This document shows, piece by piece, positions 24,947 through 33,401 of a DNA stretch of 64,000 nt (its first letter is position 1; every line of letters begins with the position of its first letter). The notes under the pieces are model-generated. The model did not search any database. It saw only the letters and a list, made by a program, of their open reading frames with translations, and had not been told where the DNA came from. The DNA comes from an uncultured Desulfuromusa sp. Lineage in GTDB: Bacteria; Desulfobacterota; Desulfuromonadia; Desulfuromonadales; Geopsychrobacteraceae. The position numbers and the translations under genes are program-made. The DNA is taken from NCBI RefSeq assembly GCF_963675815.1, contig NZ_OY776574.1, forward strand, positions 2,846,001-2,910,000, in the 5' to 3' direction.

Positions 24947-25129
24947 ATGGCAGTTCCAAAGAAAAAAACCTCTAAATCGAAAAAAAATATGCGTCGTTCT
25001 CATGACGCAATTACTGCACCTGGTATTTCTGTGTGTCCTCAATGTCAAGAGCCTAAGTTGCCACATCGTGTGTGTCCGCACTGTGGAACCTATAAAGGTA
25101 AAGAAATTATCAGCAGTGATGAAGTCTGA
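24947..25129 (+). CDS. rpmF: 50S ribosomal protein L32 (zinc-binding form)
   Basis: 60 residues beginning AVPKKKTSKSKKNMRRSHDA as in L32, with a CPQC...CPHC zinc ribbon (residues ~30 and ~43) and a closing YKGKEI. CAAGGAG stands before ATG 24947. The four-cysteine form indicates a zinc-containing paralogue rather than the C- type. Confidence 0.96.
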   Translation: MAVPKKKTSKSKKNMRRSHDAITAPGISVCPQCQEPKLPHRVCPHCGTYKGKEIISSDEV

Positions 25130-25148
25130 TTTGGTTTATAGATAAACG

Positions 25149-26135
25149 ATGACTGTGAAGATCGCTGTAGATGCTATGGGTGGGGATAACTCGCCTGCTG
25201 TCGAGGTTGCCGGCGCTGTTGTCGCCTGCCGGGAGTGGGGGTGTGAGGTTGTTCTCGTCGGTGATACTGCGAAAATTCAGGCAGAACTCGATAAACATGA
25301 GATCAGCAATTTAAGTCTTGAAATTCATCATGCCAGTGAAGTGGTTGGTATGCATGATTCCCCCTCTGACGCACTCCGCAAGAAGAAAGATTCGTCAATT
25401 CGGGTCGCTTTTAATCTCGTTCAGCAAGGTGTGGCATCGGCGGTTGTCAGCGCGGGTAATTCCGGCGCTATTATGGCAAGTGGGATGTTTGTTCTTGGGC
25501 GTGTTAATGGGGTAGAACGTCCGGCTATCGGTACTTTTTTGCCAAATCTCAATGATCAGACAATGGTTCTTGATATGGGTGCAAATGTCGATTGCAAGCC
25601 GACGCATCTCTGCCAGTTTGCGATCATGGGGAGTCTTTATGTTGAGAACCTTCTCGGCAAACCTCATCCCCGTGTTGGTCTGCTCTCTAATGGAGAGGAA
25701 GAGAAAAAAGGCAACGACTTAACCCGAGAAACTCATCGACTGCTGAAAACATCACAACTGAACTACCTGGGTTATGTTGAAGGTGGCGATGTCTATAACG
25801 GCGCCGTAGATGTTGTTGTTTGTGATGGGTTTGTCGGTAACGTTTTATTGAAAGTTTCAGAAGGTCTGGCTGTTGCTATTGGAACGATGTTAAAGCAGGA
25901 AATAGAAAGTCGCTTTTTGGCAAAGCTTGGTTACTTTTTTAGCCGACAAGCCTTTTCGGCATTCAAGAAAAGGATTAATCCGGCGGAATATGGCGGTGCT
26001 CCATTGCTGGGGATTTCCGGCGTCGGTATTGTTTGTCATGGAAGTTCAGATCCGATGGCAATAAGTATTGCGATTCGTCAGGCGGGTGAGTATGCAAAGA
26101 TTCGTTTTGAAGAAAAACTTGCAACTTTGCTCTAG
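25149..26135 (+). CDS. plsX: Phosphate acyltransferase PlsX
   Basis: 328 residues: KIAVDAMGGDNSPAVEV at the start, then VVGMHDSPSDALRKKKDSSIRVAF, SAGNSGAIMA and LLSNGEEEKKGN, all PlsX signatures. It converts acyl-ACP to acyl-phosphate for phospholipid synthesis and is a peripheral membrane protein. It starts 19 bases after rpmF and precedes fabH, as in many bacteria. The ribosome binding site is weak. Confidence 0.96.
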   Translation: MTVKIAVDAMGGDNSPAVEVAGAVVACREWGCEVVLVGDTAKIQAELDKHEISNLSLEIHHASEVVGMHDSPSDALRKKKDSSIRVAFNLVQQGVASAVVSAGNSGAIMASGMFVLGRVNGVERPAIGTFLPNLNDQTMVLDMGANVDCKPTHLCQFAIMGSLYVENLLGKPHPRVGLLSNGEEEKKGNDLTRETHRLLKTSQLNYLGYVEGGDVYNGAVDVVVCDGFVGNVLLKVSEGLAVAIGTMLKQEIESRFLAKLGYFFSRQAFSAFKKRINPAEYGGAPLLGISGVGIVCHGSSDPMAISIAIRQAGEYAKIRFEEKLATLL

Positions 26136-26184
26136 CTATTCACATTCAGGACGTCTAAGTTTTTAGATAGAGGAGTTTTCATTG

Positions 26185-27162
26185 ATGAAATCGAAAATTA
26201 TCGGTACCGGTTCTTATCTCCCTGAACAAATTCGCACGAATCATGACCTTGAGAAGATGGTTGATACCAGCCATGACTGGATAGTGGCCAGAACAGGGAT
26301 TGAAGAGCGTCGTATTGCTGCTCCTGATGAATGTACCTCCAGTATGGCGACAGTTGCTGCTCAGCGCGCTATGGATATGGCAGGGGTCGCCGCCGAAGAC
26401 ATCGATATGATTGTCATGGGAACGATTACGGGGGATTATCCCTGGCCGGCGACAGCCTGTATCGTTCAAGCAAATCTTGGTGCAAAAAATGCCTATGCCT
26501 ATGATGTTTCAGCCGCATGTAGTGGTTTTCTTTTTGCGCTTTCAAGTGCTAATGATTTTCTCATGTCGGGGCGTGGTAAGAGGGCTTTAGTCATTGGCGC
26601 GGAAACTTTAAGTCGTTCAATTGATTGGACTGACAGAAACACATGTGTTCTGTTTGGTGATGGAGCCGGTGCCGTTTTGCTTGAAGCTCAAGAGAGTGAT
26701 TCCGGCGTATTGTCCTGTCATCTTCATTCCGATGGTAATTATCTGGAGCTTCTTTATCAGCCGGGGTTTGGTGCAAAAAATCCTGCCTCAATTGATGGCT
26801 TTAAGCAGAAACTGGGTTTTTTGAAGATGCAGGGGAATGAAGTCTTCAAGGTGGCGGTTCGCTCATTGACTGAAGTTTCAAAGGAAGCATTGGCTGCCAA
26901 TGATTATACCAGTGCCGATGTCACCCAGTTTATTCCGCATCAGGCTAATCTCCGGATTCTGGAGGCAACGACGAAACGCCTGGGGTTGACCAGTGAGCAA
27001 AGCTTTATCAATGTCAATAAATACGGGAACACTTCCGGTGCTACGATTCCTATAGCTATTGATGAAGCCTATCATCAAGGATTGCTCAAGGAAGGGGATC
27101 TGATTCTTTCTGCAGCTTTTGGTGGTGGCTTTACCTGGGGTTCGACACTGATACGTTGGTAA
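26185..27162 (+). CDS. fabH: 3-oxoacyl-[ACP] synthase III (FabH)
   Basis: 325 residues from ATG 26185, nine bases after GAGGAG; TTG 26182 just before is the alternative. Catalytic triad visible as Cys in VSAACSGFLFAL, His in FIPHQANLRI and Asn in NKYGNTSGATIP. FabH starts fatty-acid synthesis by condensing acetyl-CoA (or other primer) with malonyl-ACP. Ends AFGGGFTWGSTLIRW, typical of the family. Confidence 0.97.
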   Translation: MKSKIIGTGSYLPEQIRTNHDLEKMVDTSHDWIVARTGIEERRIAAPDECTSSMATVAAQRAMDMAGVAAEDIDMIVMGTITGDYPWPATACIVQANLGAKNAYAYDVSAACSGFLFALSSANDFLMSGRGKRALVIGAETLSRSIDWTDRNTCVLFGDGAGAVLLEAQESDSGVLSCHLHSDGNYLELLYQPGFGAKNPASIDGFKQKLGFLKMQGNEVFKVAVRSLTEVSKEALAANDYTSADVTQFIPHQANLRILEATTKRLGLTSEQSFINVNKYGNTSGATIPIAIDEAYHQGLLKEGDLILSAAFGGGFTWGSTLIRW

Positions 27163-27302
27163 TCTTTATGTTTTCTGGAAAGTAAAAGATGGCCTTAGTT
27201 TTAAGGGAATCTTTTGCTCTCTGTTGCACCTGATTTTCCCACTGACGTGGTTGAGATTGACGTGCTTACTGTGTTTACCAATTATAAAGGAATGTAAAAG
27301 AA

Positions 27303-28223
27303 ATGGACGCATTTGTTTTTCCAGGACAGGGGTCTCAATACCAGGGGATGGGTAAAGATCTTTCGGAAAACTTTGGTGTAGCAAAACAGGTATATGAAGA
27401 AGCGAATGATGCTCTTGGCTTCGATATCAAGGCTCTCTGTTTTTCGGGTTCCGAAACTGATCTTAAACTTACGGCAAACACTCAACCCGCTATTTTAGCA
27501 ACCAGTATTGCTGCTCTTCGAGTTCTTCAGGAAGAAGTGGACTGTTCACCCTCTTTTGTTGCCGGACACTCTCTTGGCGAGTACTCCGCTTTGGTTGCTG
27601 CCGGCGCTTTGGCTTTTGCTGATGCCGTGCGGATTGTCCGCAAAAGGGGCACTTATATGCAGGAAGCCGTTCCTTTCGGCGTTGGTGCCATGGCTGCGAT
27701 TTTGGGTGTTGACGGGGATGACTTGATTCAGCTTTGTCATGATGCCTCAGCGGGAGAAGTTGTCGCTCCCGCCAATTTTAACAGCCCAGGTCAGGTTGTG
27801 ATTGCAGGACATACCTCCGCCGTTGAACGCGCAATTTCTCTGGCCAAAGAACGTGGTGCTAAACGTGCGCTGTTATTGCCTGTGAGCGCACCTTTCCACT
27901 CGGTTCTAATGGCACCTGCCGCTGATCGCTTAATCTCGGAGCTCAAATTACTCACCATTCGTCCCCCGGCTTGCCCGATCATAAGTAATGTCGATGCTCT
28001 TCCGAATCAGGATGAATCGAAGATTATCGACCTTTTGGTTGATCAGGTTTGTGCACCGGTACGCTGGGATGAATCGATTATGAAAATGAAAGATCTGGGG
28101 GTCTCCCGCTATGTTGAGATTGGTCCCGGAAGAGTTCTTTCAGGCTTGATAAAAAGGATTGACCGAACAGCAAAGCTGAATAATGTGGGTGATGTCCCCA
28201 GTTTAGGAAAATTCCAGGGGTAA
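27303..28223 (+). CDS. fabD: Malonyl CoA-acyl carrier protein transacylase
   Basis: 306 residues. GQGSQYQGMGKDL at the start, nucleophile serine in AGHSLGEYSAL and the histidine in SAPFHSVLM define FabD. It loads malonyl groups on ACP. A 140-base gap after fabH (27163-27302) carries nothing I can name; AAAGGAATG lies just ahead of the start. Confidence 0.97.
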   Translation: MDAFVFPGQGSQYQGMGKDLSENFGVAKQVYEEANDALGFDIKALCFSGSETDLKLTANTQPAILATSIAALRVLQEEVDCSPSFVAGHSLGEYSALVAAGALAFADAVRIVRKRGTYMQEAVPFGVGAMAAILGVDGDDLIQLCHDASAGEVVAPANFNSPGQVVIAGHTSAVERAISLAKERGAKRALLLPVSAPFHSVLMAPAADRLISELKLLTIRPPACPIISNVDALPNQDESKIIDLLVDQVCAPVRWDESIMKMKDLGVSRYVEIGPGRVLSGLIKRIDRTAKLNNVGDVPSLGKFQG

Positions 28224-28268
28224 TGTGATATATTAACCCTTATATACGTTTATTGAAGGATAATTTGT

Positions 28269-29006
28269 ATGGTTCAGGATAAAGTCGCTCTGGTCACAGG
28301 AACTTCACGCGGTATTGGGCGGGGTATCGCCACTGCTTTAGCGGCAAGTGGTGCAAAGATCGTCGCTGCCGGAACGAATCTTCAAGCTACCGAAGATTTT
28401 GTCGCAGAGCTCAAGGCTTCAGGAACTGAGGCTATAGCTGTCCGATGCGACGTTTCAGATGCAAGTGACGTGGAACAATTAGTCCGGACTGCGAAAGACA
28501 CTTTCGGCCGGATTGATATCCTGGTAAATAATGCCGGGATTACCCGTGACGGACTGCTTTTGCGGATGAAAGAAGAAGACTGGAATGCAGTTCTCGATAT
28601 AAATCTGAAAGGTGCTTTTTTATGCACCCGTGCTGTATCCAAGTTGATGACAAAGCAGCGTAGTGGTAGGATTATTAACATCGTTTCTGTTGTTGGCCAG
28701 ATGGGTAATGCAGGACAAGCTAATTACTGTGCAAGCAAGGCTGGTTTGATGGGTCTGACTCGCTCCAATGCCCACGAGTTGGCGAAGCGAAACATCACGG
28801 TGAATGCGGTTGCTCCAGGTTTTATTGCCACTGATATGACCGATGCTCTCCCTGAAGAGCAACGTCAGGATCTGGCATCTCGAATTCCCTTAGCAAGGTT
28901 GGGCTCTGTCGAAGACATCGCCCATGCTGTGCTTTTTCTCGCGTCAGATCAGGCTGGTTACATCACCGGACAAGTGATAGGCGTAAATGGCGGAATGTAC
29001 ATGTAA
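28269..29006 (+). CDS. fabG: 3-oxoacyl-[ACP] reductase FabG
   Basis: 245 residues, SDR fold: cofactor motif TGTSRGIGRG, NNAGITRDGLLLRM, catalytic Ser in NIVSVVGQMGN, Tyr and Lys in YCASKAG, and the end GYITGQVIGVNGGMYM. The operon position between fabD and acpP fixes it as the fatty-acid enzyme rather than another SDR. NADPH-dependent reduction of 3-oxoacyl-ACP. Confidence 0.96.
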   Translation: MVQDKVALVTGTSRGIGRGIATALAASGAKIVAAGTNLQATEDFVAELKASGTEAIAVRCDVSDASDVEQLVRTAKDTFGRIDILVNNAGITRDGLLLRMKEEDWNAVLDINLKGAFLCTRAVSKLMTKQRSGRIINIVSVVGQMGNAGQANYCASKAGLMGLTRSNAHELAKRNITVNAVAPGFIATDMTDALPEEQRQDLASRIPLARLGSVEDIAHAVLFLASDQAGYITGQVIGVNGGMYM

Positions 29007-29055
29007 ATAACAGGCTTATTGAAAAGCCTACAAAACTTAAAAAGGAGGAAAGTAA

Positions 29056-29289
29056 ATGGCTTCTATTGAGGAAAGAGTAAAGCAGATTGTTGCCGAGCAA
29101 CTTGGTGTAGACGAAGATCAAGTTGTTGATTCTGCAGCTTTTATGGATGATTTAGGTGCAGATTCTTTAGATACTGTTGAGCTTGTCATGGCTTTGGAAG
29201 AAGAGTTTGACGTCGAAATTTCTGATGAAGATGCAGAAAAAATTCAAACGGTTAAGAATGCTATTGACTATATCAATCAAGCTTCCTGA
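29056..29289 (+). CDS. acpP: Acyl carrier protein
   Basis: 77 acidic residues; the phosphopantetheine serine is in LGADSLDTVELVMALEEEF. AAAGGAGGAA precedes the ATG, a very strong ribosome binding site fitting ACP's abundance. A strong terminator follows directly, so acpP mRNA can outnumber fabF. Confidence 0.98.
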   Translation: MASIEERVKQIVAEQLGVDEDQVVDSAAFMDDLGADSLDTVELVMALEEEFDVEISDEDAEKIQTVKNAIDYINQAS

Positions 29290-29296
29290 TTAATCG

Positions 29297-29336
29297 CGGT
29301 GGTATCGGATTTTAAATCTGATGCCACCGTTTTATT
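29297..29336 (+). terminator. Terminator between acpP and fabF
   Basis: 29297-29312 pairs with 29314-29329 along nearly its whole length (with three G-T pairs), followed by TTTTATTT. It should end or attenuate transcription inside the fab cluster. Confidence 0.82.
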
Positions 29337-29386
29337 TGCTTCCGTTTAATGAATGAATATTCCACATTTTTACAGAGAGATTTTTT

Positions 29387-30619
29387 ATGCGTAGAGTCGT
29401 CGTTACCGGACTTGGTGTCGTATCTCCCTTAGGAACAGGTGTAGAAAAAAACTGGGCTGCTGTCACCAGTGGTCAGAGTGGTATCAGTAAGATTACCCGT
29501 TTTGATGCTTCTGATCTGCCGACCCAAATTGCCGGTGAGGTCAAGGATTTTAATGCGGAGGACTTTATTGATAAAAAAGAGATCAAAAAGATGGATCTTT
29601 TTATTCAGTATGGTCTGGCTGCTGCTGAAATGGCTTTGAAAGATTCCGGCCTTGAGATCAATGATGCGAATGCTGAGCGTGTTGGTGTTCTTGTTGGTTC
29701 CGGGTTGGGTGGATTACCGGCAATTGAAAAGTATCATCAGGTCATGCTTGACCGTGGCTATAAAAGAATTACCCCCTTTTTTATTCCTATGCTGATTATC
29801 AATCTGGCTCCCGGACACATTTCCATCAAGTTCGGAGCTAAGGGACCAAATCTTTCTTCTGTGTCTGCATGTGCAACGGGAACGCATTCGATAGGTGATG
29901 CTTATCATATGATTGCCAGAGGCGATGCGGATGCCATGTTTGCAGGCGGGACAGAGTCAACAATCACCCCTCTTGGAATCGGTGGCTTTAATGTCATGAA
30001 GGCACTCTCCACTCGGAATGAAAATCCACAGGGCGCAAGCCGGCCATTTGAAAAAAACCGGGATGGTTTTATTATGGCTGAAGGTGCCGGGATTCTGATG
30101 CTGGAAGATTATGAAAGTGCAAAAAAGCGTGGCGCTGATATTTATTGCGAGATTGCTGGTTATGGACTCAGCAGTGATGCTCATCACTTGACCCAACCGG
30201 CTCCAGGTGGGGAAGGTGCTTCCCGTTGTATCAAGATGGCGCTGAACAATGCCGGTTTAAATCCGGAACAAGTCGATTATGTAAACGCTCATGGGACATC
30301 GACACATTTTAACGATCTCTATGAAACGATGGCGATCAAGAATGTGTTCGGGGACCATGCGCAGAAAATCATGATTAGTTCGACCAAGAGTATGACCGGT
30401 CATGGTCTGGGTGCTGCTGGAGGGATAGAAGCCGCCTTTTCTGCTTTAGTGTTGAAACATGGCGTTGTTCCACCAACGATCAATTACGAAGAACCGGATC
30501 CTGAATGTGATCTGGATTATGTCCCCAATAACGCAAGACAAGCCGATTGCCAGGTTGTGATATCCAATTCATTCGGCTTTGGTGGTACAAATGCTACGCT
30601 TGCCTTCCGCAAAATCTGA
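29387..30619 (+). CDS. fabF: 3-oxoacyl-[ACP] synthase II (FabF)
   Basis: 410 residues: RRVVVTGLGVVSPLG start, catalytic Cys in SVSACATGTHSIGDA, His in YVNAHGTST and His in STKSMTGHGLGAAGG, and the closing NSFGFGGTNATLAF. It elongates acyl-ACP by condensation with malonyl-ACP. It follows the acpP terminator by about 50 bases, so it may depend on read-through or a promoter I could not place. Confidence 0.97.
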   Translation: MRRVVVTGLGVVSPLGTGVEKNWAAVTSGQSGISKITRFDASDLPTQIAGEVKDFNAEDFIDKKEIKKMDLFIQYGLAAAEMALKDSGLEINDANAERVGVLVGSGLGGLPAIEKYHQVMLDRGYKRITPFFIPMLIINLAPGHISIKFGAKGPNLSSVSACATGTHSIGDAYHMIARGDADAMFAGGTESTITPLGIGGFNVMKALSTRNENPQGASRPFEKNRDGFIMAEGAGILMLEDYESAKKRGADIYCEIAGYGLSSDAHHLTQPAPGGEGASRCIKMALNNAGLNPEQVDYVNAHGTSTHFNDLYETMAIKNVFGDHAQKIMISSTKSMTGHGLGAAGGIEAAFSALVLKHGVVPPTINYEEPDPECDLDYVPNNARQADCQVVISNSFGFGGTNATLAFRKI

Positions 30620-30627
30620 GGTACTCA

Positions 30628-31077
30628 ATGCTTGTTATAGGAAGTGATCATGGTGGTTACGAACTGAAGACGGAAATTCTTCAGTTGCTGGAAGAGAGAG
30701 CTGTTAAATGTACCGATTTAGGGACGGATGGTTCTGATTCAGTTGATTATCCGGACTTTGCTGCAAAGGTTGCCGGTGCTGTTTCTTCAGGTGAAGCCGA
30801 GTTGGGAATATTAATTTGCGGCACGGGGATTGGTATGTCGATTTCAGCTAATAAGTTTCCGGGGGTCCGTGCTGCACTTGTGCATGATGAATTTACCGCC
30901 CAGATGGCACGGGAGCATAATAACGCTAATATTCTGGTCATGGGGGGGCGGGTCCTCACCCCTGAGCAGGGAAAGAAATTTGTTGAAATCTGGCTTGATT
31001 CAACCTTTGAAGGTGGTCGACACCGGAATCGCCTGGATAAAATTACCGCCATTGAACAAAGGGTTATCTCGAGATAA
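30628..31077 (+). CDS. rpiB: Ribose 5-phosphate isomerase B
   Basis: 149 residues from ATG 30628, 8 bases after fabF. GSDHGGYELKTEI at the start, the active-site cysteine in LICGTGIGMSISANK and NVLVMGGR-like NILVMGGRVL are the RpiB pattern. It interconverts ribose 5-phosphate and ribulose 5-phosphate. The frame extends upstream into fabF, but that is not coding. fabF-rpiB-glyA is a common order in this group. Confidence 0.95.
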   Translation: MLVIGSDHGGYELKTEILQLLEERAVKCTDLGTDGSDSVDYPDFAAKVAGAVSSGEAELGILICGTGIGMSISANKFPGVRAALVHDEFTAQMAREHNNANILVMGGRVLTPEQGKKFVEIWLDSTFEGGRHRNRLDKITAIEQRVISR

Positions 31078-31082
31078 AACTT

Positions 31083-31117
31083 AACGGGGCTGAAAGATTG
31101 CCCCGTTTTTTATTTTT
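31083..31117 (+). terminator. Rho-independent terminator after rpiB
   Basis: AACGGGGC (31083-31090) and GCCCCGTT (31100-31107) pair around a nine-base loop; TTTTATTTTT follows. It lies between rpiB and glyA. Confidence 0.87.
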
Positions 31118-31139
31118 AGCTGAGAGGATATTGACAATC

Positions 31140-32387
31140 ATGCAGAATCTTAACACTTTTGATCCTGAAATTTTTCAGGTCATTAATAAAGAAACAGAGC
31201 GACAGGAATATAATCTGGAATTTATCGCTTCAGAAAATTTTGTCAGTGAAGCTGTTATGGAGGCTCAAGGGTCTGTTCTGACCAACAAGTATGCAGAAGG
31301 TTATCCGGATAAGCGTTATTATGGCGGCTGTGAATTTGTCGATGTCGCTGAGAAATTAGCGATTGAGCGTGCGAAAGAGTTATTTGGAGCAGAGCATGTC
31401 AATGTTCAGCCTCACTCTGGTTCTCAGGCCAATATGGCTGTTTACATGGCCGTTTGTAAGCCGGGCGATACAGTTCTAGGCATGAACCTGGCGCATGGTG
31501 GTCATTTGACCCACGGGTCCTCAGTAAATTTTTCCGGTAAACTTTATAATGTTGTCCCTTATGGACTGGACGCTGAAACGGGCACTATCGATTATGCCGA
31601 AGTTGAACGTCTGGCCAAAGAACATCAACCAAAGTTGATTGTCGTTGGAGCCAGTGCTTATCCTCGCGAGATTGATTTTCCCGCATTTAGAAAGATTGCT
31701 GATGCTGTCGGGGCTGTTGTTATGGTGGATATGGCTCACATAGCCGGTCTGGTTGCTGCGGGGGTTCATTCCAATCCTGTTCCTTATGCTGAATTTGTCA
31801 CGACGACAACTCATAAAACCCTGCGCGGACCACGTGGTGGGATGATTCTTTGTTCCGAAGAATGGGGCAAGAAAATTAATAGTAGTATTTTCCCAGGCAT
31901 CCAGGGTGGTCCATTAATGCATGTTATTGCTGCGAAAGCGGTTGCTTTTAGGGAGGCACTTCTTCCTGAATTTAAGGAATATGCCGCGCAGGTTGTGAAA
32001 AATGCGCAGGCCCTGGCTGGAGGACTCGTTGAAAAAGGTTATAATCTGGTTTCCGGCGGCACTGACAATCACTTAATGCTGGTTGATTTTACGGGGACTG
32101 AAATTACTGGTAAGGTCGCCGAAAGAGCCCTGGAGGATGCAGGGATTACAGTGAATAAGAATGCCGTGCCCTTCGATACAAGATCACCTTTTGTCACCAG
32201 TGGTATTCGGGTTGGAACTCCGGCAACTACAACACGTGGTTTAAAAGAAGCAGAGATGTTGCAGGTGGCAGAATGGATAGATCGTGCATTGCAAAATATG
32301 GATGATGGTGCTGAGTTAGCTGCCATTCGAGCTGAGGTCAAAGAGCTTTGTCTTCGATTTCCTCTCTACGCACACCGGCTGAAGTAG
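31140..32387 (+). CDS. glyA: Serine hydroxymethyltransferase
   Basis: 415 residues from ATG 31140; frame extension to 31098 runs through the terminator and is not used (TTG 31131 is possible). IASENFVS, YAEGYPDKRYYGGCEFVD, and the PLP lysine in VTTTTHKTLRGPRGG identify it. It converts serine and THF to glycine and methylene-THF, feeding purine, thymidylate and methionine synthesis. It starts shortly after the rpiB terminator and runs into the dCMP deaminase gene. Confidence 0.98.
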   Translation: MQNLNTFDPEIFQVINKETERQEYNLEFIASENFVSEAVMEAQGSVLTNKYAEGYPDKRYYGGCEFVDVAEKLAIERAKELFGAEHVNVQPHSGSQANMAVYMAVCKPGDTVLGMNLAHGGHLTHGSSVNFSGKLYNVVPYGLDAETGTIDYAEVERLAKEHQPKLIVVGASAYPREIDFPAFRKIADAVGAVVMVDMAHIAGLVAAGVHSNPVPYAEFVTTTTHKTLRGPRGGMILCSEEWGKKINSSIFPGIQGGPLMHVIAAKAVAFREALLPEFKEYAAQVVKNAQALAGGLVEKGYNLVSGGTDNHLMLVDFTGTEITGKVAERALEDAGITVNKNAVPFDTRSPFVTSGIRVGTPATTTRGLKEAEMLQVAEWIDRALQNMDDGAELAAIRAEVKELCLRFPLYAHRLK

Positions 32388-32396
32388 GAGTTCGTG

Positions 32397-32855
32397 ATGG
32401 AACGACCAGGTTGGGATGAATATTTTATGCAAATTACGCAACTGGTCGCTACCCGCTCTACCTGTATGCGGAGAAAAGTTGGAGCCCTGCTGGTTAAAGA
32501 TAAGAATATTCTGGCGACAGGGTATAATGGAGTGCCAAGCGGTATTACTCATTGTGATGTTACCGGGTGTCTGCGGGATCAGTTAAATGTTCCCTCAGGA
32601 GAGCGGCATGAGCTCTGTCGTGGCTTACACGCTGAGCAGAATGCAATTATTCAGGCAGCGAAACATGGAGCAAACATATCGGGATCTATCCTCTACTGTA
32701 CCGATTCCCCATGTATTATCTGCAGCAAGATGTTGATCAATGCCGGAGTGACTGACGTCATTTTTGCGCGTGGCTATCCCGATACCTTGTCTTTAGAAAT
32801 GCTGACTGAAGCGCGAATCAACTTTCGCCAGCACACAGGAGAATCTTCAGTATGA
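32397..32855 (+). CDS. dCMP deaminase (ComEB-like cytidine/deoxycytidylate deaminase)
   Basis: 152 residues from ATG 32397, six bases after AGGAG. The zinc site is H in LHAEQNAI with the proton-shuttle Glu, and the two cysteines in CTDSPCIICSK. RSTCMRRKVGALLVKD and GYNGVPSGITHC are typical of the dCMP deaminase group. It makes dUMP for thymidylate synthesis. It overlaps nrdR by four bases (ATGA), the same pairing seen in Geobacter-type genomes. Confidence 0.92.
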   Translation: MERPGWDEYFMQITQLVATRSTCMRRKVGALLVKDKNILATGYNGVPSGITHCDVTGCLRDQLNVPSGERHELCRGLHAEQNAIIQAAKHGANISGSILYCTDSPCIICSKMLINAGVTDVIFARGYPDTLSLEMLTEARINFRQHTGESSV

Positions 32856-33310
32856 ATTGTCCCTTTTGCCGTTATTCTGACACGAAAGTGGTCGATTCAA
32901 GGCTAGGAAAAGAAGGGAACAACGTCCGTCGCAGGCGGGAATGTCCTTCCTGTGAACGCCGGTTTACAACCTACGAGCGGGTTGAAGAGATTCTTCCATG
33001 GGTGATTAAAAAAGATGGTCGACGTGAAGCGTTTGACCGTTCCAAGGTCATTTCCGGAATGCAGCGTGCTTGTGAAAAACGACCTGTATCGGTTGAAGAG
33101 ATCGAAGCTTTAGTTGATCAATTAGAGCGTCGTTTTCAGGAGTGTGGTGATAAAGAAATTTCTGCGAGCTGGATCGGGGAAGCTGTGATGGACACTTTAC
33201 ATGATGTTGATGAAGTGGCTTATGTTCGCTTTGCATCCGTCTATCGTCAGTTTAAGGATATTAACGAATTTATGTCAGAATTAAATGATTTATTGAAAAA
33301 CTCTCACTGA
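32852..33310 (+). CDS. nrdR: Transcriptional repressor NrdR
   Basis: 152 residues: N-terminal zinc ribbon CPFC...CPSCERRFTTYER, then an ATP-cone (VIKKDGRREAFDRSKVISGMQRA...) to about residue 140. NrdR senses (d)ATP and represses ribonucleotide reductase genes. Starts within the end of the dCMP deaminase gene, an apt functional pairing in deoxynucleotide control. Confidence 0.97.
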   Translation: MNCPFCRYSDTKVVDSRLGKEGNNVRRRRECPSCERRFTTYERVEEILPWVIKKDGRREAFDRSKVISGMQRACEKRPVSVEEIEALVDQLERRFQECGDKEISASWIGEAVMDTLHDVDEVAYVRFASVYRQFKDINEFMSELNDLLKNSH

Positions 33311-33338
33311 TCGTTCTATTTTAGGGAGTACGGTAAGA

Positions 33339-33367
33339 GCCGGAATATCCATGAGGGATATTCCGGC
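33339..33367 (+). promoter_or_regulatory. Perfect hairpin upstream of ribD
   Basis: GCCGGAATATCC (33339-33350) and GGATATTCCGGC (33356-33367) form a 12-bp stem with a five-base loop between nrdR and ribD. ATTTGCATTTTAT follows, too poor in T for a good terminator. No FMN-riboswitch sequence is seen. It may be a weak terminator of nrdR or a leader element for the riboflavin genes. Confidence 0.55.
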
Positions 33368-33401
33368 ATTTGCATTTTATCTGCAGAGGTATATCGCGAT
33401 A

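Noticed and set aside
33311..33401. FMN riboswitch ahead of ribD
   Set aside because: The gap is only 91 bases and lacks the conserved FMN aptamer sequences.
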